A stretch of DNA of 64,000 bases from Lactiplantibacillus garii (GCF_003885105.1 NZ_QWZQ01000004.1:27615-91614), one strand, 5' to 3'. Positions 1 through 9,039 are shown, counted from the stretch's first letter. Notes: generated by a model not told the origin, from the sequence alone. A program made the numbers and translations.

Positions 1-947
1 AGAGTCGTAATGACCAAGACCACGGCTAACGTCCACGCCGAAGCCAGTGACATCAGCTGAGTCCGTTCTAAAACGAGTGCGAGTAAAATGAGTGGTAATA
101 AAACGATCAACCACCGTTTGTACTGGATTGTGAGGGTAGCCAGACTCACTTGGTCGCTCTCGGTATTCAAAACGTTTTCAGCCCAGTAATCGTGCATGAA
201 GGACCACGTTAACAGGGTCGTGACGAGTAGGCTTAAAAGTCCAATTAAGACTACGGTGTTAACCGTGAACGGTAACCGCCAAGTAGTTTGGGCGTTGGCA
301 ATGATACTTGTCGAGGTAATTAAGACGATTACCTGGGTCAGTAAGTTAATTAGTGGAACGAGCAACGAACGGAAAATAAAGCCCAGGATCAGCAGCATGA
401 CGGCACTACCGATTAAGTAAGCACTGATGACTTGGCGGACACGTTGCTCAGTATGTTGCCGGGAAACCAGTTGTGGGCTGGTGACCGCGGTGTTGATGCC
501 GGAAACGGCAATGGCATTATTGATTTGATTGGCAATGATTGGTAAGTTGGCGGTGCTGGTTTTGACCGCGGCCAGTGCAATCTCAGTTGAACCATCACTG
601 GCAGTAAGCAGCTGCTTATCGTTAGTCATCATTTCACTAGTCCGCAATTGTTTGATTCCGTAATCGTCCGCCTTTAAGTTTAGGTTGTTGAGGACCCGGT
701 GGACCTGGTATTTTTGATAACTCGTTAACTTGCCGCCCGGATTATTAAAGACCAGGGTCAACGACTGGGTGCCGTTTAGGCCGTGCCCCCAGCGTTGTTG
801 CTGCTTATTAACGACGGTCGACTGGGTTGCTTGGCTTTCCTGACGAGTCAGTAGTGACTCCAAGTTTGGTAAAATTGCAATGCTAGCAAATACTACGATG
901 ATCCAAAAAAATACAAATAAAAACTTGGCTTTTAACAACTTTCGCAT
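1..947 (-). CDS. MMPL/RND-family exporter, N-terminal part (partial)
   Basis: The gene runs off the left edge, so only about 315 N-terminal residues are visible. It starts at an ATG at 947 on the minus strand, with GGGAG about 12 nt upstream. The protein begins with a basic stretch (MRKLLKAKF), has a first membrane segment at about residues 8-28, then a long outer region of about 140 residues without membrane segments, and closely spaced hydrophobic segments from about residue 175 onward. One TM, a large extracytoplasmic domain and then a block of TMs is the layout of MMPL proteins (YdfJ/YdgH type), proton-driven exporters of lipids or drugs. The substrate cannot be told from this part. Confidence 0.8.
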   Translation of the reverse strand, partial: MRKLLKAKFLFVFFWIIVVFASIAILPNLESLLTRQESQATQSTVVNKQQQRWGHGLNGTQSLTLVFNNPGGKLTSYQKYQVHRVLNNLNLKADDYGIKQLRTSEMMTNDKQLLTASDGSTEIALAAVKTSTANLPIIANQINNAIAVSGINTAVTSPQLVSRQHTEQRVRQVISAYLIGSAVMLLILGFIFRSLLVPLINLLTQVIVLITSTSIIANAQTTWRLPFTVNTVVLIGLLSLLVTTLLTWSFMHDYWAENVLNTESDQVSLATLTIQYKRWLIVLLPLILLALVLERTQLMSLASAWTLAVVLVITT

Positions 948-1180
948 TCGACTTGACGCTCCCACTTTTGATTACTTTTATTAGGATTATCTTACCATAC
1001 TATGCCGGGATTTGAGCGGTCGGTTTGGATGGACGAAACCAATCAAAGCAATTCTTTGGAGAATATGTTATTGTAAAACGCTGTCAGGTTTAGCGCGGTC
1101 AAAAATGGTTGTTAAGTCGCCATTTGGGACTAGTTAAATCAGTTAATTTATCAATACGGTTAAAACGGAGGAATGATGAA

Positions 1181-1399
1181 ATGGATTATTCAGCGTTATT
1201 AGGACCGGATCGCTATGATCTGGCCGTTGCGTTAGCGGGGCAGTACCATTTAGACCCAAGTCAGGTCCTATTTGGTTATTTGCAGGTCGTTAGCCGGGTC
1301 ACCGGGGAGCAAGCAGCCCAACAAGCCGATTTAAAAGACCCCCGGGTACGCCAAGCCATTAACACCGCGTTCGATCATTTCTTAAAGCGGCGCCATTAA
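1181..1399 (+). CDS. hypothetical protein, 72 aa
   Basis: A short soluble protein I do not recognise. The start is the third of three closely spaced ATGs; it is the one in frame, with GGAGGA at 1167-1172 placed 8 nt upstream. An in-frame upstream extension to 1109 has no ribosome site. The protein has no membrane segment or signal peptide; it is mildly acidic in the middle and ends in a basic tail (FLKRRH). Its stop overlaps by 4 bp the stop of the choloylglycine hydrolase-family gene read on the other strand. The good ribosome site and codon use like its neighbours suggest a real gene. Confidence 0.65.
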   Translation: MDYSALLGPDRYDLAVALAGQYHLDPSQVLFGYLQVVSRVTGEQAAQQADLKDPRVRQAINTAFDHFLKRRH

Positions 1400-2346
1400 T
1401 TTTCCTGGTAAATGACCGGGGCGTGCCAGTTCGCCGCCATGTCCGCGGTTAAGCGGATGGTGCGTGGCTGGGACTGTTGACGCGCCATGAAAGTATAGCA
1501 TTGAGCTTGCAGGTCAATTAGGCAGCGATAATGGGTGTAGTTGTGCGTACGGTTGGTTTTAGTTGCGTCGTATGGCAGACTAACTTCGGCTAACCAGGTC
1601 AACAGGGTCGTTTTAACTTGATCTGAGTGCAGTTGGGGTGTGCCCAACCGGCGAATGGCGGTATGAACGAAGCGGTCAGTAGGTAAAGGGCTGGTTGGTA
1701 ATGGTCGGTGCGCGTTTAACCATTGCTTGGCTGCCATGGTGGTGGCTGGGGTAAACTGGGCTCCGGTAACGTTTAAGTAGCGATTCAGGTTGTGGACGTG
1801 TTGCGCTAAAATTGGCGTATTGGTCAGTACCCCCACCGGATTGGCCTGCGCGCTCAAGGGGGTTGCGGTGGGTTCGATCACTACGCTATGGCCCGTCGCG
1901 TCACATAAGAACCAGTGAAAGGGATAGACCTGGTCGTCACCACCCCAGAGCTTGGCGACTAGGTTGACCCGGGGCAGATCGGCAACTACGGCTGCAACCG
2001 ACGTGTGTTCCCCGAGAACCCAGTTAATAAAGCCCTGGGGCGTTAAGTTCACGGCTCCCGGGCGTGTGGATGCTTGATAGTGAACCGCGTGTGGGAGGTA
2101 CAACTCAGCACAGGTTAAACCGGCTTCGTTGATCCCGTCGGCCATGAGGCAACTATTAAAGTGTTGCGGCTGACGGCCACCCCCTAAAATGGCGTAACGG
2201 GTTCGCCGCGTCGTTTGTAAACCCGTGGGCCAAGCGTAGTGGCGGGGAAGAAAAATTGGCCGCCAGGGCGTCGTAGTTGGAAAATCCATCGTCCTGGCAA
2301 AGTAGGGGTGCTGTGCGGTATCCGTATAGGTCAGGCTAGTACACAT
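1396..2346 (-). CDS. choloylglycine hydrolase / penicillin V acylase family amidase
   Basis: 316-residue Ntn-hydrolase. After removal of Met1 the nucleophile would be Cys2 (MCTSLTY). Other family residues are visible: Arg18 and Asp21 in ARTMDF, Asn176 in GVLTNTP and Arg225 in the DRFVHTA segment. Length fits the family (about 315-340). Members hydrolyse the amide of conjugated bile salts or of penicillin V, or other N-acyl substrates; which applies here cannot be decided by reading, so no symbol is given. No signal peptide, hence cytoplasmic. A ribosome site AAGGAGGT lies just upstream of the ATG at 2346. The gene appears monocistronic and is divergent from asd. Confidence 0.85.
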   Translation of the reverse strand: MCTSLTYTDTAQHPYFARTMDFPTTTPWRPIFLPRHYAWPTGLQTTRRTRYAILGGGRQPQHFNSCLMADGINEAGLTCAELYLPHAVHYQASTRPGAVNLTPQGFINWVLGEHTSVAAVVADLPRVNLVAKLWGGDDQVYPFHWFLCDATGHSVVIEPTATPLSAQANPVGVLTNTPILAQHVHNLNRYLNVTGAQFTPATTMAAKQWLNAHRPLPTSPLPTDRFVHTAIRRLGTPQLHSDQVKTTLLTWLAEVSLPYDATKTNRTHNYTHYRCLIDLQAQCYTFMARQQSQPRTIRLTADMAANWHAPVIYQEN

Positions 2347-2461
2347 GTAAAGACCTCCTTAGAGTTAAGTTCAGTATACGCCTGGTGGTCCGTCGTTGAG
2401 GTTAATAAACATTAGTAATCAGTAATCGAACAGACTCATTGTTTTCTAATTTTTAAAATCG

Positions 2462-2470
2462 TGCTATAAT
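2462..2470 (+). promoter_or_regulatory. extended -10 promoter of asd
   Basis: TG at 2462-2463 one base before TATAAT at 2465-2470 gives an extended -10. The -35 region is poor (TTGTTT at 2439-2444 is 20 nt away), which an extended -10 can compensate. It lies 36 nt before the asd start. Confidence 0.6.
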
Positions 2471-2505
2471 GATGTTTCAATAACTATCAAAGCGAGGTCT
2501 TCATA

Positions 2506-3564
2506 GTGAGTGGATATAACGTCGCGATTGTCGGTGCAACCGGTGCAGTTGGTGCACGGATGATCAAAATGGTGGAACAAACGAGTTTACCGGTCAATTC
2601 CGTTAAGCTTTTGGCATCAAGTCGTTCAGCGGGTAAGCAGCTACAATTCAACGGGAAACCTTTAACGGTTGAAGAAACGGTTCCCGAATCATTCGAAGGA
2701 ATTGATTTGGCCCTCTTCTCAGCTGGTGGTTCCGTATCGAAAAAGTTTGCTCCCGAAGCCGTAAAACGGGGAGCGGTAGTTGTTGACAATACGAGTGCCT
2801 TCCGGATGGATCCTAAGATCCCACTGGTGGTTCCCGAAGTTAACCCGGAAGCGTTAAAGGCACACCACGGTATCGTGGCGAACCCGAACTGCTCAACCAT
2901 CCAAATGGTGGTTGCACTCGAACCAATTCGTAAAGCCTTTGGTTTGAAGCGGGTCATTGTTTCAACTTACCAAGCTGTTAGTGGTGCCGGGAACCGGGCC
3001 CTTCAAGAATTACGGGACGAAACCCAGGCTTACTTAGACGGTAAGGATATGGAAGCCCACATCCTGCCCGTTTCTGGTGACAAAAAGCACTACCCGATCG
3101 CCTTCAACGCGTTACCACAAATTGACGTGTTTGAAGAAGACGGCTACACCCACGAAGAGTGGAAAATGATCCACGAAACCAAAAAGATCATGTTAAACGA
3201 CATGGACAGTAAGGATATCAAAGTCACTGCGACCTGTGTTCGGATTCCGGTACCAGTTGCCCATTCCGAATCCATCTACTTTGAAGTTGAAGATCCTAAA
3301 GCTACGGTCAAGGACATCCAGGATGTTTTGGCCAAGGCACCCGGAATCGTTTTACAAGACGACCCGGATCACCAAATTTACCCACAAGCGCACAACGCCG
3401 AAGGTTCCCGTGACACCTTTGTTGGCCGGATTCGTCCGGACCAAGAAACGCCGCAAGCCTTCCAGATGTGGGACGTTTCCGACAACATGTTAAAGGGTGC
3501 CGCTTGGAACTCCGTACAAATTGCCGAAACCATGGAAAAGATGGGCTTATTGCACATGCAGTAA
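2506..3564 (+). CDS. asd: aspartate-semialdehyde dehydrogenase
   Basis: 352 residues. Reduces beta-aspartyl phosphate to aspartate semialdehyde with NADPH, the branch point to lysine/diaminopimelate, threonine and methionine. The N-terminal nucleotide-binding loop GATGAVG is at residues 10-16, and the catalytic cysteine is Cys129 in NPNCST. The start is GTG at 2506, with GAGG about 9 nt upstream; the next Met would remove the nucleotide-binding loop. Monocistronic, with its own promoter and a strong terminator. The product feeds homoserine dehydrogenase encoded 27 kb away in this window, but the two genes are not linked in a transcript. Confidence 0.96.
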   Translation: MSGYNVAIVGATGAVGARMIKMVEQTSLPVNSVKLLASSRSAGKQLQFNGKPLTVEETVPESFEGIDLALFSAGGSVSKKFAPEAVKRGAVVVDNTSAFRMDPKIPLVVPEVNPEALKAHHGIVANPNCSTIQMVVALEPIRKAFGLKRVIVSTYQAVSGAGNRALQELRDETQAYLDGKDMEAHILPVSGDKKHYPIAFNALPQIDVFEEDGYTHEEWKMIHETKKIMLNDMDSKDIKVTATCVRIPVPVAHSESIYFEVEDPKATVKDIQDVLAKAPGIVLQDDPDHQIYPQAHNAEGSRDTFVGRIRPDQETPQAFQMWDVSDNMLKGAAWNSVQIAETMEKMGLLHMQ

Positions 3565-3572
3565 TCGCCTTC

Positions 3573-3607
3573 AAAAGTGTCAGCGACGCGTCGCTGACAC
3601 TTTTTTT
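3573..3607 (+). terminator. asd terminator
   Basis: Perfect self-complementary stretch: AAAAGTGTCAGCGACG at 3573-3588 followed at once by its complement at 3589-3604, then a T run. The RNA would fold with a small loop at the centre. Confidence 0.93.
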
Positions 3608-3689
3608 GTAAAACAACGCAAGTTCGCCAAAGGTTGTTGGCGCAGATTAAACGGAACAAACCGACTTTGACACCATTGCCATAAACAGC

Positions 3690-3735
3690 AAAGCGTCTAA
3701 ATTACTCAGTTTATTTGGAGTAATTTAGACGCTTT
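3690..3735. terminator. hairpin between asd and the DUF1801 gene
   Basis: 17-bp perfect stem (3690-3706 with 3719-3735), 12-nt loop. It lies between convergent genes; on the minus strand it follows the DUF1801 stop. T runs are short on both sides, so it may be a weak or bidirectional terminator. Confidence 0.65.
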
Positions 3736-3749
3736 AAAGTTTTGGTGCC

Positions 3750-4097
3750 TTATTTAAGGAGGGCCAAGATAGCATGAACTAATGCAGTTGGAACCGCCTG
3801 ATTTAACCCAATGTTTAAACGCTTCTGTCCGGTCGCGTACCCGGCGGTGGTGGCGGCTGTCAACAATGTTTCGGGTAAATCGACAGAAACACTGAGGCTA
3901 ACGTGGACCTTATAAGCGGCAATACTAACGTAATGGCTTTCCTGCTCGTAAAACGGTAGGTTCCACTTAATTTTAGGTGTAAACGTTGGGAGTTCCGTTC
4001 GAACTTGCTGGTCGAGCGTGGTCAAGATGGTCTGCGCTTCCGGAGCGGCTTTGCACACGTAATCGGCCGTGTCCGTTACTTTATTACGACTGGGCAT
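3750..4097 (-). CDS. DUF1801 (YdhG-like) domain protein
   Basis: 115-residue soluble protein made of a single DUF1801 domain: an N-terminal helix region, the segment PKIKWNLPFYEQ at about residues 41-52 typical of the family (KW..P.Y), and a C-terminal part with KRLNIGL. Function of the family is not established. The gene lies 14 bp downstream of the corA-like gene on the same strand, so the two may be co-transcribed. The ATG at 4097 has AAGGATG just upstream. Confidence 0.75.
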   Translation of the reverse strand: MPSRNKVTDTADYVCKAAPEAQTILTTLDQQVRTELPTFTPKIKWNLPFYEQESHYVSIAAYKVHVSLSVSVDLPETLLTAATTAGYATGQKRLNIGLNQAVPTALVHAILALLK

Positions 4098-4111
4098 TGA
4101 GCGTCATCCTT

Positions 4112-5020
4112 TCACTTACGAAATGAGTTGCGCCGAAGTAACCAGATGGTCAGTGCACACAGACCGACCGCGATGGCGACGGTGATTTCCCAGCCAAACG
4201 GGTTTTTCATGAATGGCAGGTCGACGTTCTGGCCGAAAAATCCGAAAACAATGTTCGGCATGGTCAACACAATCGAAAAAATGGTTAGTAACCACATGGT
4301 ATTGTTCAAACTGTTATCCAAAATATTGGAATAGGCGTTAGACACCCGCCCAATGATGTCGGAAGCAATGTTTGCCATTTCCAACCCCTGTTGGGCTTCG
4401 ACGATGATGTCGTCTAGCCGTTCTTTTTGGGACGTGGAAAATTTAACCGGTGCAAACCGTTTTAAGGATTGTAACAGGTCGTTATTACTTTTTAGGGAAG
4501 TTAAAAAGTAAACTAACGTGGTTTCGAGATCCATTAATTGCAGGATAACGGAACGTTGAATTTGCTTTTTCATTTTAGTTTGGATATTTTGGCGTTCTTT
4601 ATTAATTTGATTAATGGCGGAAAAGTATTGGCGCGAGAGTTTATAAAGCACTTCAAAAATGTAGTCAAACGGGTGCAACACGTGCTCCCAGTCGGCATCG
4701 ATCTCGTCGGCAAGCATGTCCTCCACAAAGATGGTGTTATCGGTCGTAAAGGTTAGCAAGGTGTGGTCGATCAACATAAAGCTTACCTGTGCTGTATAAG
4801 TCCCCTCATCTTCGTTATTGGTGACTACGTCAAAGATAATGGTCGTAATGGCACTTTTGGAATCATATTCCAAACGGCCCCGTTCGTGTTGGTCGGTTGC
4901 GTAGCCCAACATTTCGTCGGTCACGTGTTCTGAACTGACCAATTGATGATAGTCATTATCAGTATAGTTATTAACAGCGACCCAGCGGAAATCGTCGCTT
5001 AATTCTTGTACTTTTATCAT
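4112..5020 (-). CDS. CorA-family divalent metal transporter with GQN in place of GMN
   Basis: 302 residues with CorA architecture: a soluble N-terminal domain of about 240 residues with a long helical stretch (about 125-235), then two membrane segments at about 243-262 and 278-297, and a basic tail LLRRNSFRK. In CorA proteins the first TM ends in the signature GMN that forms the selectivity filter; here residues 263-265 read GQN (context FFGQNVDLPF). The DNA (ggc cag aac on the minus strand) is clear. Related loop variants occur in members of the wider 2-TM-GxN superfamily. The ion carried (Mg, Co, Zn or other) cannot be assigned. It probably shares a transcript with the DUF1801 gene. Confidence 0.85.
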   Translation of the reverse strand: MIKVQELSDDFRWVAVNNYTDNDYHQLVSSEHVTDEMLGYATDQHERGRLEYDSKSAITTIIFDVVTNNEDEGTYTAQVSFMLIDHTLLTFTTDNTIFVEDMLADEIDADWEHVLHPFDYIFEVLYKLSRQYFSAINQINKERQNIQTKMKKQIQRSVILQLMDLETTLVYFLTSLKSNNDLLQSLKRFAPVKFSTSQKERLDDIIVEAQQGLEMANIASDIIGRVSNAYSNILDNSLNNTMWLLTIFSIVLTMPNIVFGFFGQNVDLPFMKNPFGWEITVAIAVGLCALTIWLLRRNSFRK

Positions 5021-5119
5021 AGTTTTAACTTCCAGAAATTTAATTTACCTTCAATTTAACATGATTGCCGGACTAACGTAAAGGTAGATTTGTTTAATCA
5101 ACGCCGGAATGCGGGGCTG

Positions 5120-6280
5120 TCACACAACGGTTGTGCGGCTAAGCCGTTCGCACCAGAGGTGGTGTTGACGGTTGAATAGGGCCAGCAGCAAGTCGTAACT
5201 CATGATCAACAAGAGCAACGAAACGCCAACTAAGTACACGTCCAGGCGATTGAGTGAAGCACTTGGCAAATCACCGAGGCGGTTAAACAGCCACAGATCG
5301 AGAAAAAGCAGCGGTAAGCCCACGAAGTATAAGCCCCCGTAATGAATCAGCAATTGTAGCGGGTTCGCACGGCGACCGCTGACGGAACGGACGCGACTGT
5401 TAAAAAGCAGTCCGCCAACCGTTTTTCCCGTCAGTACGGTCGGTAAGATGAAGAAGAGCAGGATGTCGCCAACGTATAGCCAGCGATAATCGTGGGGCAA
5501 ATTTAAACCGAAGTGTTTGACCAGGATAAAGTAGGCCCCGTCAAAGGCGGCAATTAGGCCCCAGTCGACGAGCAACGCGCCAATCCGGCGCCAGTTGATC
5601 GGGTGGTGGGTCCAGTTGAGCACCGTTGAGTGGTCGGTATTGCGCCACTTAGCCGGAATGAAGACCAGTGCCCAGGCGCCAACGACACCACCGAGCGTGT
5701 TCATCAGTAGGTCATCAACGTCAAACATTCGGTAGGCCCGGGAATAGTAGCCGTAGAGTCCCGTTAATTGGGTCGTTTCAAAAAAGAGTGAGAGGGTAAA
5801 ACTACTCAGGGTAATCAACCAGAGCGGCCAGTGGTGTCGCCATTTCAAGTAGGCCCCAATTGGCATGAATAACAGGACGTTAAAAAACGGTTGAAAGAAG
5901 CTCGACGATTTAAAAGCACTGAGCCAGGTACTGGAATCGTGCAGCTGAAACGGCGTTAGTAGTTTTAACTGGGATAAAAAGAAGAACGGTTGTAAGTTGT
6001 ACTCCGCCCCGGTCATAGCGGCAACGGAACTGCGCGTCGGCAACGGCAAAATAATGAGTAAGTAGGCCGCAGCCAGGTACCAAATAAAGGAATAGGTGCT
6101 AACCAGGTTACGCTCCGTCAAAGTCGTTTTAAGCCGCAGCTGGCCCGCTAAAATGAGAATTGCAACCAGTAAAGTTGCTAGCGGTAATGCAAGAATGATC
6201 ACGTGGACCGGTTCCAATAAAGTACTGACGACGTGACTGGAAAGTGCTAACTGATAAAGTTTGGTAATTAGTTCGTACAT
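5120..6280 (-). CDS. VanZ-RDD fusion membrane protein
   Basis: 386 residues, strongly hydrophobic with about 8-9 membrane segments. Residues about 45-215 are a VanZ-like domain, recognisable by F.NVLLFMPIGAYLKW, the FFETTQL segment and D.DDLLMNTLGG. Residues about 230-370 look like an RDD domain (RRIGALLVDWGLIAAFD, then GKTVGGLLFNSRVRS). VanZ domains are linked to teicoplanin resistance in the founding example, but most family members have no known role; RDD domains are of unknown function. The ATG at 6280 is preceded by AAGGGGCG. Monocistronic as far as visible. Confidence 0.82.
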   Translation of the reverse strand: MYELITKLYQLALSSHVVSTLLEPVHVIILALPLATLLVAILILAGQLRLKTTLTERNLVSTYSFIWYLAAAYLLIILPLPTRSSVAAMTGAEYNLQPFFFLSQLKLLTPFQLHDSSTWLSAFKSSSFFQPFFNVLLFMPIGAYLKWRHHWPLWLITLSSFTLSLFFETTQLTGLYGYYSRAYRMFDVDDLLMNTLGGVVGAWALVFIPAKWRNTDHSTVLNWTHHPINWRRIGALLVDWGLIAAFDGAYFILVKHFGLNLPHDYRWLYVGDILLFFILPTVLTGKTVGGLLFNSRVRSVSGRRANPLQLLIHYGGLYFVGLPLLFLDLWLFNRLGDLPSASLNRLDVYLVGVSLLLLIMSYDLLLALFNRQHHLWCERLSRTTVV

Positions 6281-6581
6281 GACGACGCCCCTTAAATTAA
6301 GGTACAGGATTCAAGCTGAAGTTTGCTATTTTGAGCATACCATGTGTCCGGTTACTTTTAAATTAATATCATTAAATTAGGCAAATGTTAACCTTAGTGG
6401 TGGGACGAAATGTGACCCGAAGCAATTTAATTATCAACGATAATGACGCAAAATTAATGATTTATGTCGTTCCACCGGGTGAATCAAATTATCGTGTTAG
6501 AATGATTTGTTTAATATTAGTAAATAATATATATGCTTGTCTGGAATAACATGGTTAATGAATTAAAGGAGTTTTTTACGC
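6281..6581. promoter_or_regulatory. intergenic region upstream of the pga operon
   Basis: 301 bp between divergent genes. A plausible plus-strand promoter is TTGTTT (6507-6512), 17 nt, TATATG (6530-6535). Upstream of it an inverted repeat GGTGGGACGA (6399-6408) / TCGTTCCACC (6467-6476), one mismatch, encloses about 58 bp. A ribosome site AAAGGAG is at 6565-6571. No open frame of interest. Confidence 0.5.
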
Positions 6582-7805
6582 ATGTGGGTTATTAACGTAA
6601 TGAATGATTTTGTGATTGGTTATCCAATTTTGGTAGCGGCGATTTGGATCATCGGGTGTTTGTATTTTGGGCGCCTACAACGATCTGAGCACCGTCCCGA
6701 ATTAACGACGCAAACTTCGCCGTTAGTCTCGATATTGGTACCAGCACATAATGAGGAGGACACGCTGAAGGGGGCCGTTGCGTCGATTGCGGCGTTACAC
6801 TATCACCATTTTGAAGTGATTTTGATTGATGACAAGAGTGACGATCAAACGTTAGCAATGATGTACGCGTTGCAGAAAACTTACCGGGCTAAGTTTACGA
6901 TCAAGGTTGTCCCAATTGACGTTAACCAGGGGAAGGCTAACGCGCTTAATCAGGGACTAAAAGTTGCCAAGGGTGAATACGTGCTTGGAATTGACTCGGA
7001 TTCGATCTTGGACTACCAATCGTTAACCGAACTCGTCGAAACGCTAAACAGTGACCAACGGATCGGCGCGGTGGCGGGCAAGCCCGTTGTCCGTAATCGC
7101 ACGACTATTTTGGGACGATTACAGCTATTGGAGTACATTGGCGTGATCGACATTATTAAAAAAGCCCAGGCGTTCTTAGCTGGACGGATCACGACCGTTT
7201 CGGGTGTGATCGTTGCGTTTCGGCGGGAAGCCCTAGACGCAGTCGGTGGGTGGAACGCGGCCGTGATGACTGAAGATATTGACATTACCTGGCGGATGTA
7301 CCGGCACGGCTGGCAAGTTCGTTACGAACCACGGGCGATTTGTTGGATCTTAGTGCCGGAGTCCATTCGTAACCTGGTTAAACAACGGCAACGCTGGTCG
7401 CGTGGTGGCCTGGAAGTATTGGCTAGTAACCGTGACGTCCTGTTACACGGTTCTTTGAGCAAACGGGCGCTGCTATCCGAAACGATTATTAGTAATTTGT
7501 GGGCGATCTGTACCGCGTTAAGCCTAATTTCATGGGTGTTAAACTTGATTTTTGTGCACACCGTTCAGTTGGATGGGGATATTTTACTCATTTTATTGAT
7601 CATTAGTTTCACTCAATTTGGGATTGGCTTCCGTGCTTCACAAGACGCAGCTTATTTACAGTGGCGTGATTTCTTATTAGTGCCCATCTATATTTTATAC
7701 TACTGGATGATCAACCTGGTAAGTTGTATCGCCGCCGCGGTTTCGTTTGTCTTGGACCCGGACCGTATCGGGACCTGGACTAGTCCGGATCGGGGGTTGA
7801 AATAA
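6582..7805 (+). CDS. pgaC: poly-beta-1,6-N-acetylglucosamine synthase (GT2)
   Basis: 407 residues. A processive family-2 glycosyltransferase, homologous in layout to PgaC/IcaA, which polymerises UDP-GlcNAc into poly-beta-1,6-GlcNAc (PNAG) and helps export it. One TM at about 11-30, then the GT-A catalytic domain with LIDD (81-84), DSD (138-140), TEDID (230-234) and the processivity motif QRQRW (268-272), then three or so C-terminal TMs (about 305-395). The start has AAAGGAG 10 nt upstream. Its stop overlaps the next start (TAATG), and the downstream pgaD-like and icaB-like genes support PNAG rather than cellulose or hyaluronan synthesis. Confidence 0.88.
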   Translation: MWVINVMNDFVIGYPILVAAIWIIGCLYFGRLQRSEHRPELTTQTSPLVSILVPAHNEEDTLKGAVASIAALHYHHFEVILIDDKSDDQTLAMMYALQKTYRAKFTIKVVPIDVNQGKANALNQGLKVAKGEYVLGIDSDSILDYQSLTELVETLNSDQRIGAVAGKPVVRNRTTILGRLQLLEYIGVIDIIKKAQAFLAGRITTVSGVIVAFRREALDAVGGWNAAVMTEDIDITWRMYRHGWQVRYEPRAICWILVPESIRNLVKQRQRWSRGGLEVLASNRDVLLHGSLSKRALLSETIISNLWAICTALSLISWVLNLIFVHTVQLDGDILLILLIISFTQFGIGFRASQDAAYLQWRDFLLVPIYILYYWMINLVSCIAAAVSFVLDPDRIGTWTSPDRGLK

Positions 7806-8110
7806 TGACACCAGCACCAAAACGGCACTACGTTATTCGAAAAAAAACGAGCCGGCCACGAACCCTTGGGCGCGTCATCATGCTGGTCGCGCTATGGTTT
7901 TTCGTGGCGTTCGTTATCGTTGTTAACTTAAGTTTTATTTTTCACGTTTACAGTGATTCGTTAGTTAGTTTTTATTTGTTATTAAACCTTGATTACAAGT
8001 TGTACGGCATTGTGCTCGGTATTATCGCGTTAGTTTCACTGGCGGTCGGTTTGTACGCAGCAATGCGCTTAAAAAAGTTACGGGGGCGGACGCACAGTGA
8101 AGAGAAGTAG
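7805..8110 (+). CDS. PgaD/IcaD-like small membrane protein
   Basis: 101 residues with a basic N-terminus (APKRHYVIRKKTSRPR), two membrane segments at about 23-47 and 63-88, and a charged C-tail. Small two-TM proteins directly after the synthase are PgaD (Gram-negative) or IcaD (staphylococci), needed for full synthase activity. Sequence alone would be weak; the position between synthase and deacetylase is what supports the role. Start overlaps the pgaC stop by one base; the end overlaps the next gene by 14 bp, so translation of the three is coupled. Confidence 0.7.
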   Translation: MTPAPKRHYVIRKKTSRPRTLGRVIMLVALWFFVAFVIVVNLSFIFHVYSDSLVSFYLLLNLDYKLYGIVLGIIALVSLAVGLYAAMRLKKLRGRTHSEEK

Positions 8111-8987
8111 TCGGAAATTATTAATTTGGGCCGTCGCGGTTCTGATCGTTGTTGGTATGGGGTTTACGGTTCAGAAAAATTTTGAATTTAACCGTGAAAA
8201 AGACACCAACTACGCCTTACCGGCCGATGATGCCAAAACTAAAAACGGGATTATTATCTTTTGTTACCACCGAATTCTTAAGAACACGGCCGGAGTGGAC
8301 GTTTCCCGGGTACTGTCCAGTAATTCACAACTCCACGACTTTGACGTGCCGGCTGACCAGTTTGCCCAGCAAATGACCTACCTGCATAAACATCACATCA
8401 AGGTGATTTCTAGTGCGACCATGGCTAAAATGAAAGCCAGTCACCAACCAATTAAGGGGCGCTACGCGGTATTGACCTTCGACGATATTGATCGAACCAT
8501 GATTGATAACGCCTTACCCGTTATGAAAAAGTACCACCTGCCTTTTACCACTTTCATCATCACTGGCAATACCGGTCGTTACCGTGAAGGGACGCAACTA
8601 GCTAGTTGGGACGAGATTAAAGCGGCTAAGCAAAGTGCTGGTAGCTTGATGACGTTGGGCTTACACACCCACGACATGCACTACCTAACCAAAAAGTTCA
8701 CGCCAATTTTTGACCAACCTAAGGAGTACCACCGGTTCACCCAAGATTTTGCCATCAGCAAACGGGAACTAAAACAGCACATGGGGGTCAACGCAGAAAT
8801 GTTTGCCTATCCTTACGGGAGTGGCCCAAACCGGATCAACCGGTTCCTCAGTCGGCAGCACTTGACCTCCGGAATTGCGACCCTGAACGTTGGGATCGTT
8901 ACTGATCAGACCAGTATGAACCAGCTTCCGCGGATGATCATCAACCATGACAGTTGGCCCAGCATTCGGGATTGGCTCAGCAAATAA
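8097..8987 (+). CDS. IcaB/PgaB-like polysaccharide N-deacetylase
   Basis: 296 residues. An N-terminal membrane anchor (about 8-25) with no cysteine lipobox puts the enzyme outside the membrane. The NodB-type catalytic core has LTFDDID with Asp129-Asp130 and the metal-binding HTHDMH at 190-195; FCYHRIL at 55-61 precedes the core as in IcaB. Such enzymes partly deacetylate PNAG, giving positive charge needed for retention on the surface. Start is GTG at 8097, inside the end of the pgaD-like gene. Last gene of the three-gene operon; a terminator follows within 15 bp. Confidence 0.85.
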   Translation: MKRSSRKLLIWAVAVLIVVGMGFTVQKNFEFNREKDTNYALPADDAKTKNGIIIFCYHRILKNTAGVDVSRVLSSNSQLHDFDVPADQFAQQMTYLHKHHIKVISSATMAKMKASHQPIKGRYAVLTFDDIDRTMIDNALPVMKKYHLPFTTFIITGNTGRYREGTQLASWDEIKAAKQSAGSLMTLGLHTHDMHYLTKKFTPIFDQPKEYHRFTQDFAISKRELKQHMGVNAEMFAYPYGSGPNRINRFLSRQHLTSGIATLNVGIVTDQTSMNQLPRMIINHDSWPSIRDWLSK

Positions 8988-9000
8988 TATTTTTTTGATA

Positions 9001-9039
9001 AGAGTTACTGCTACTAAACGCAGTCGTAACTCTTTTTTT
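9001..9039 (+). terminator. terminator of the pga-like operon
   Basis: AGAGTTAC (9001-9008) pairs with GTAACTCT (9026-9033), with further TGC/GCA pairing inside, followed by a T run. Confidence 0.88.
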
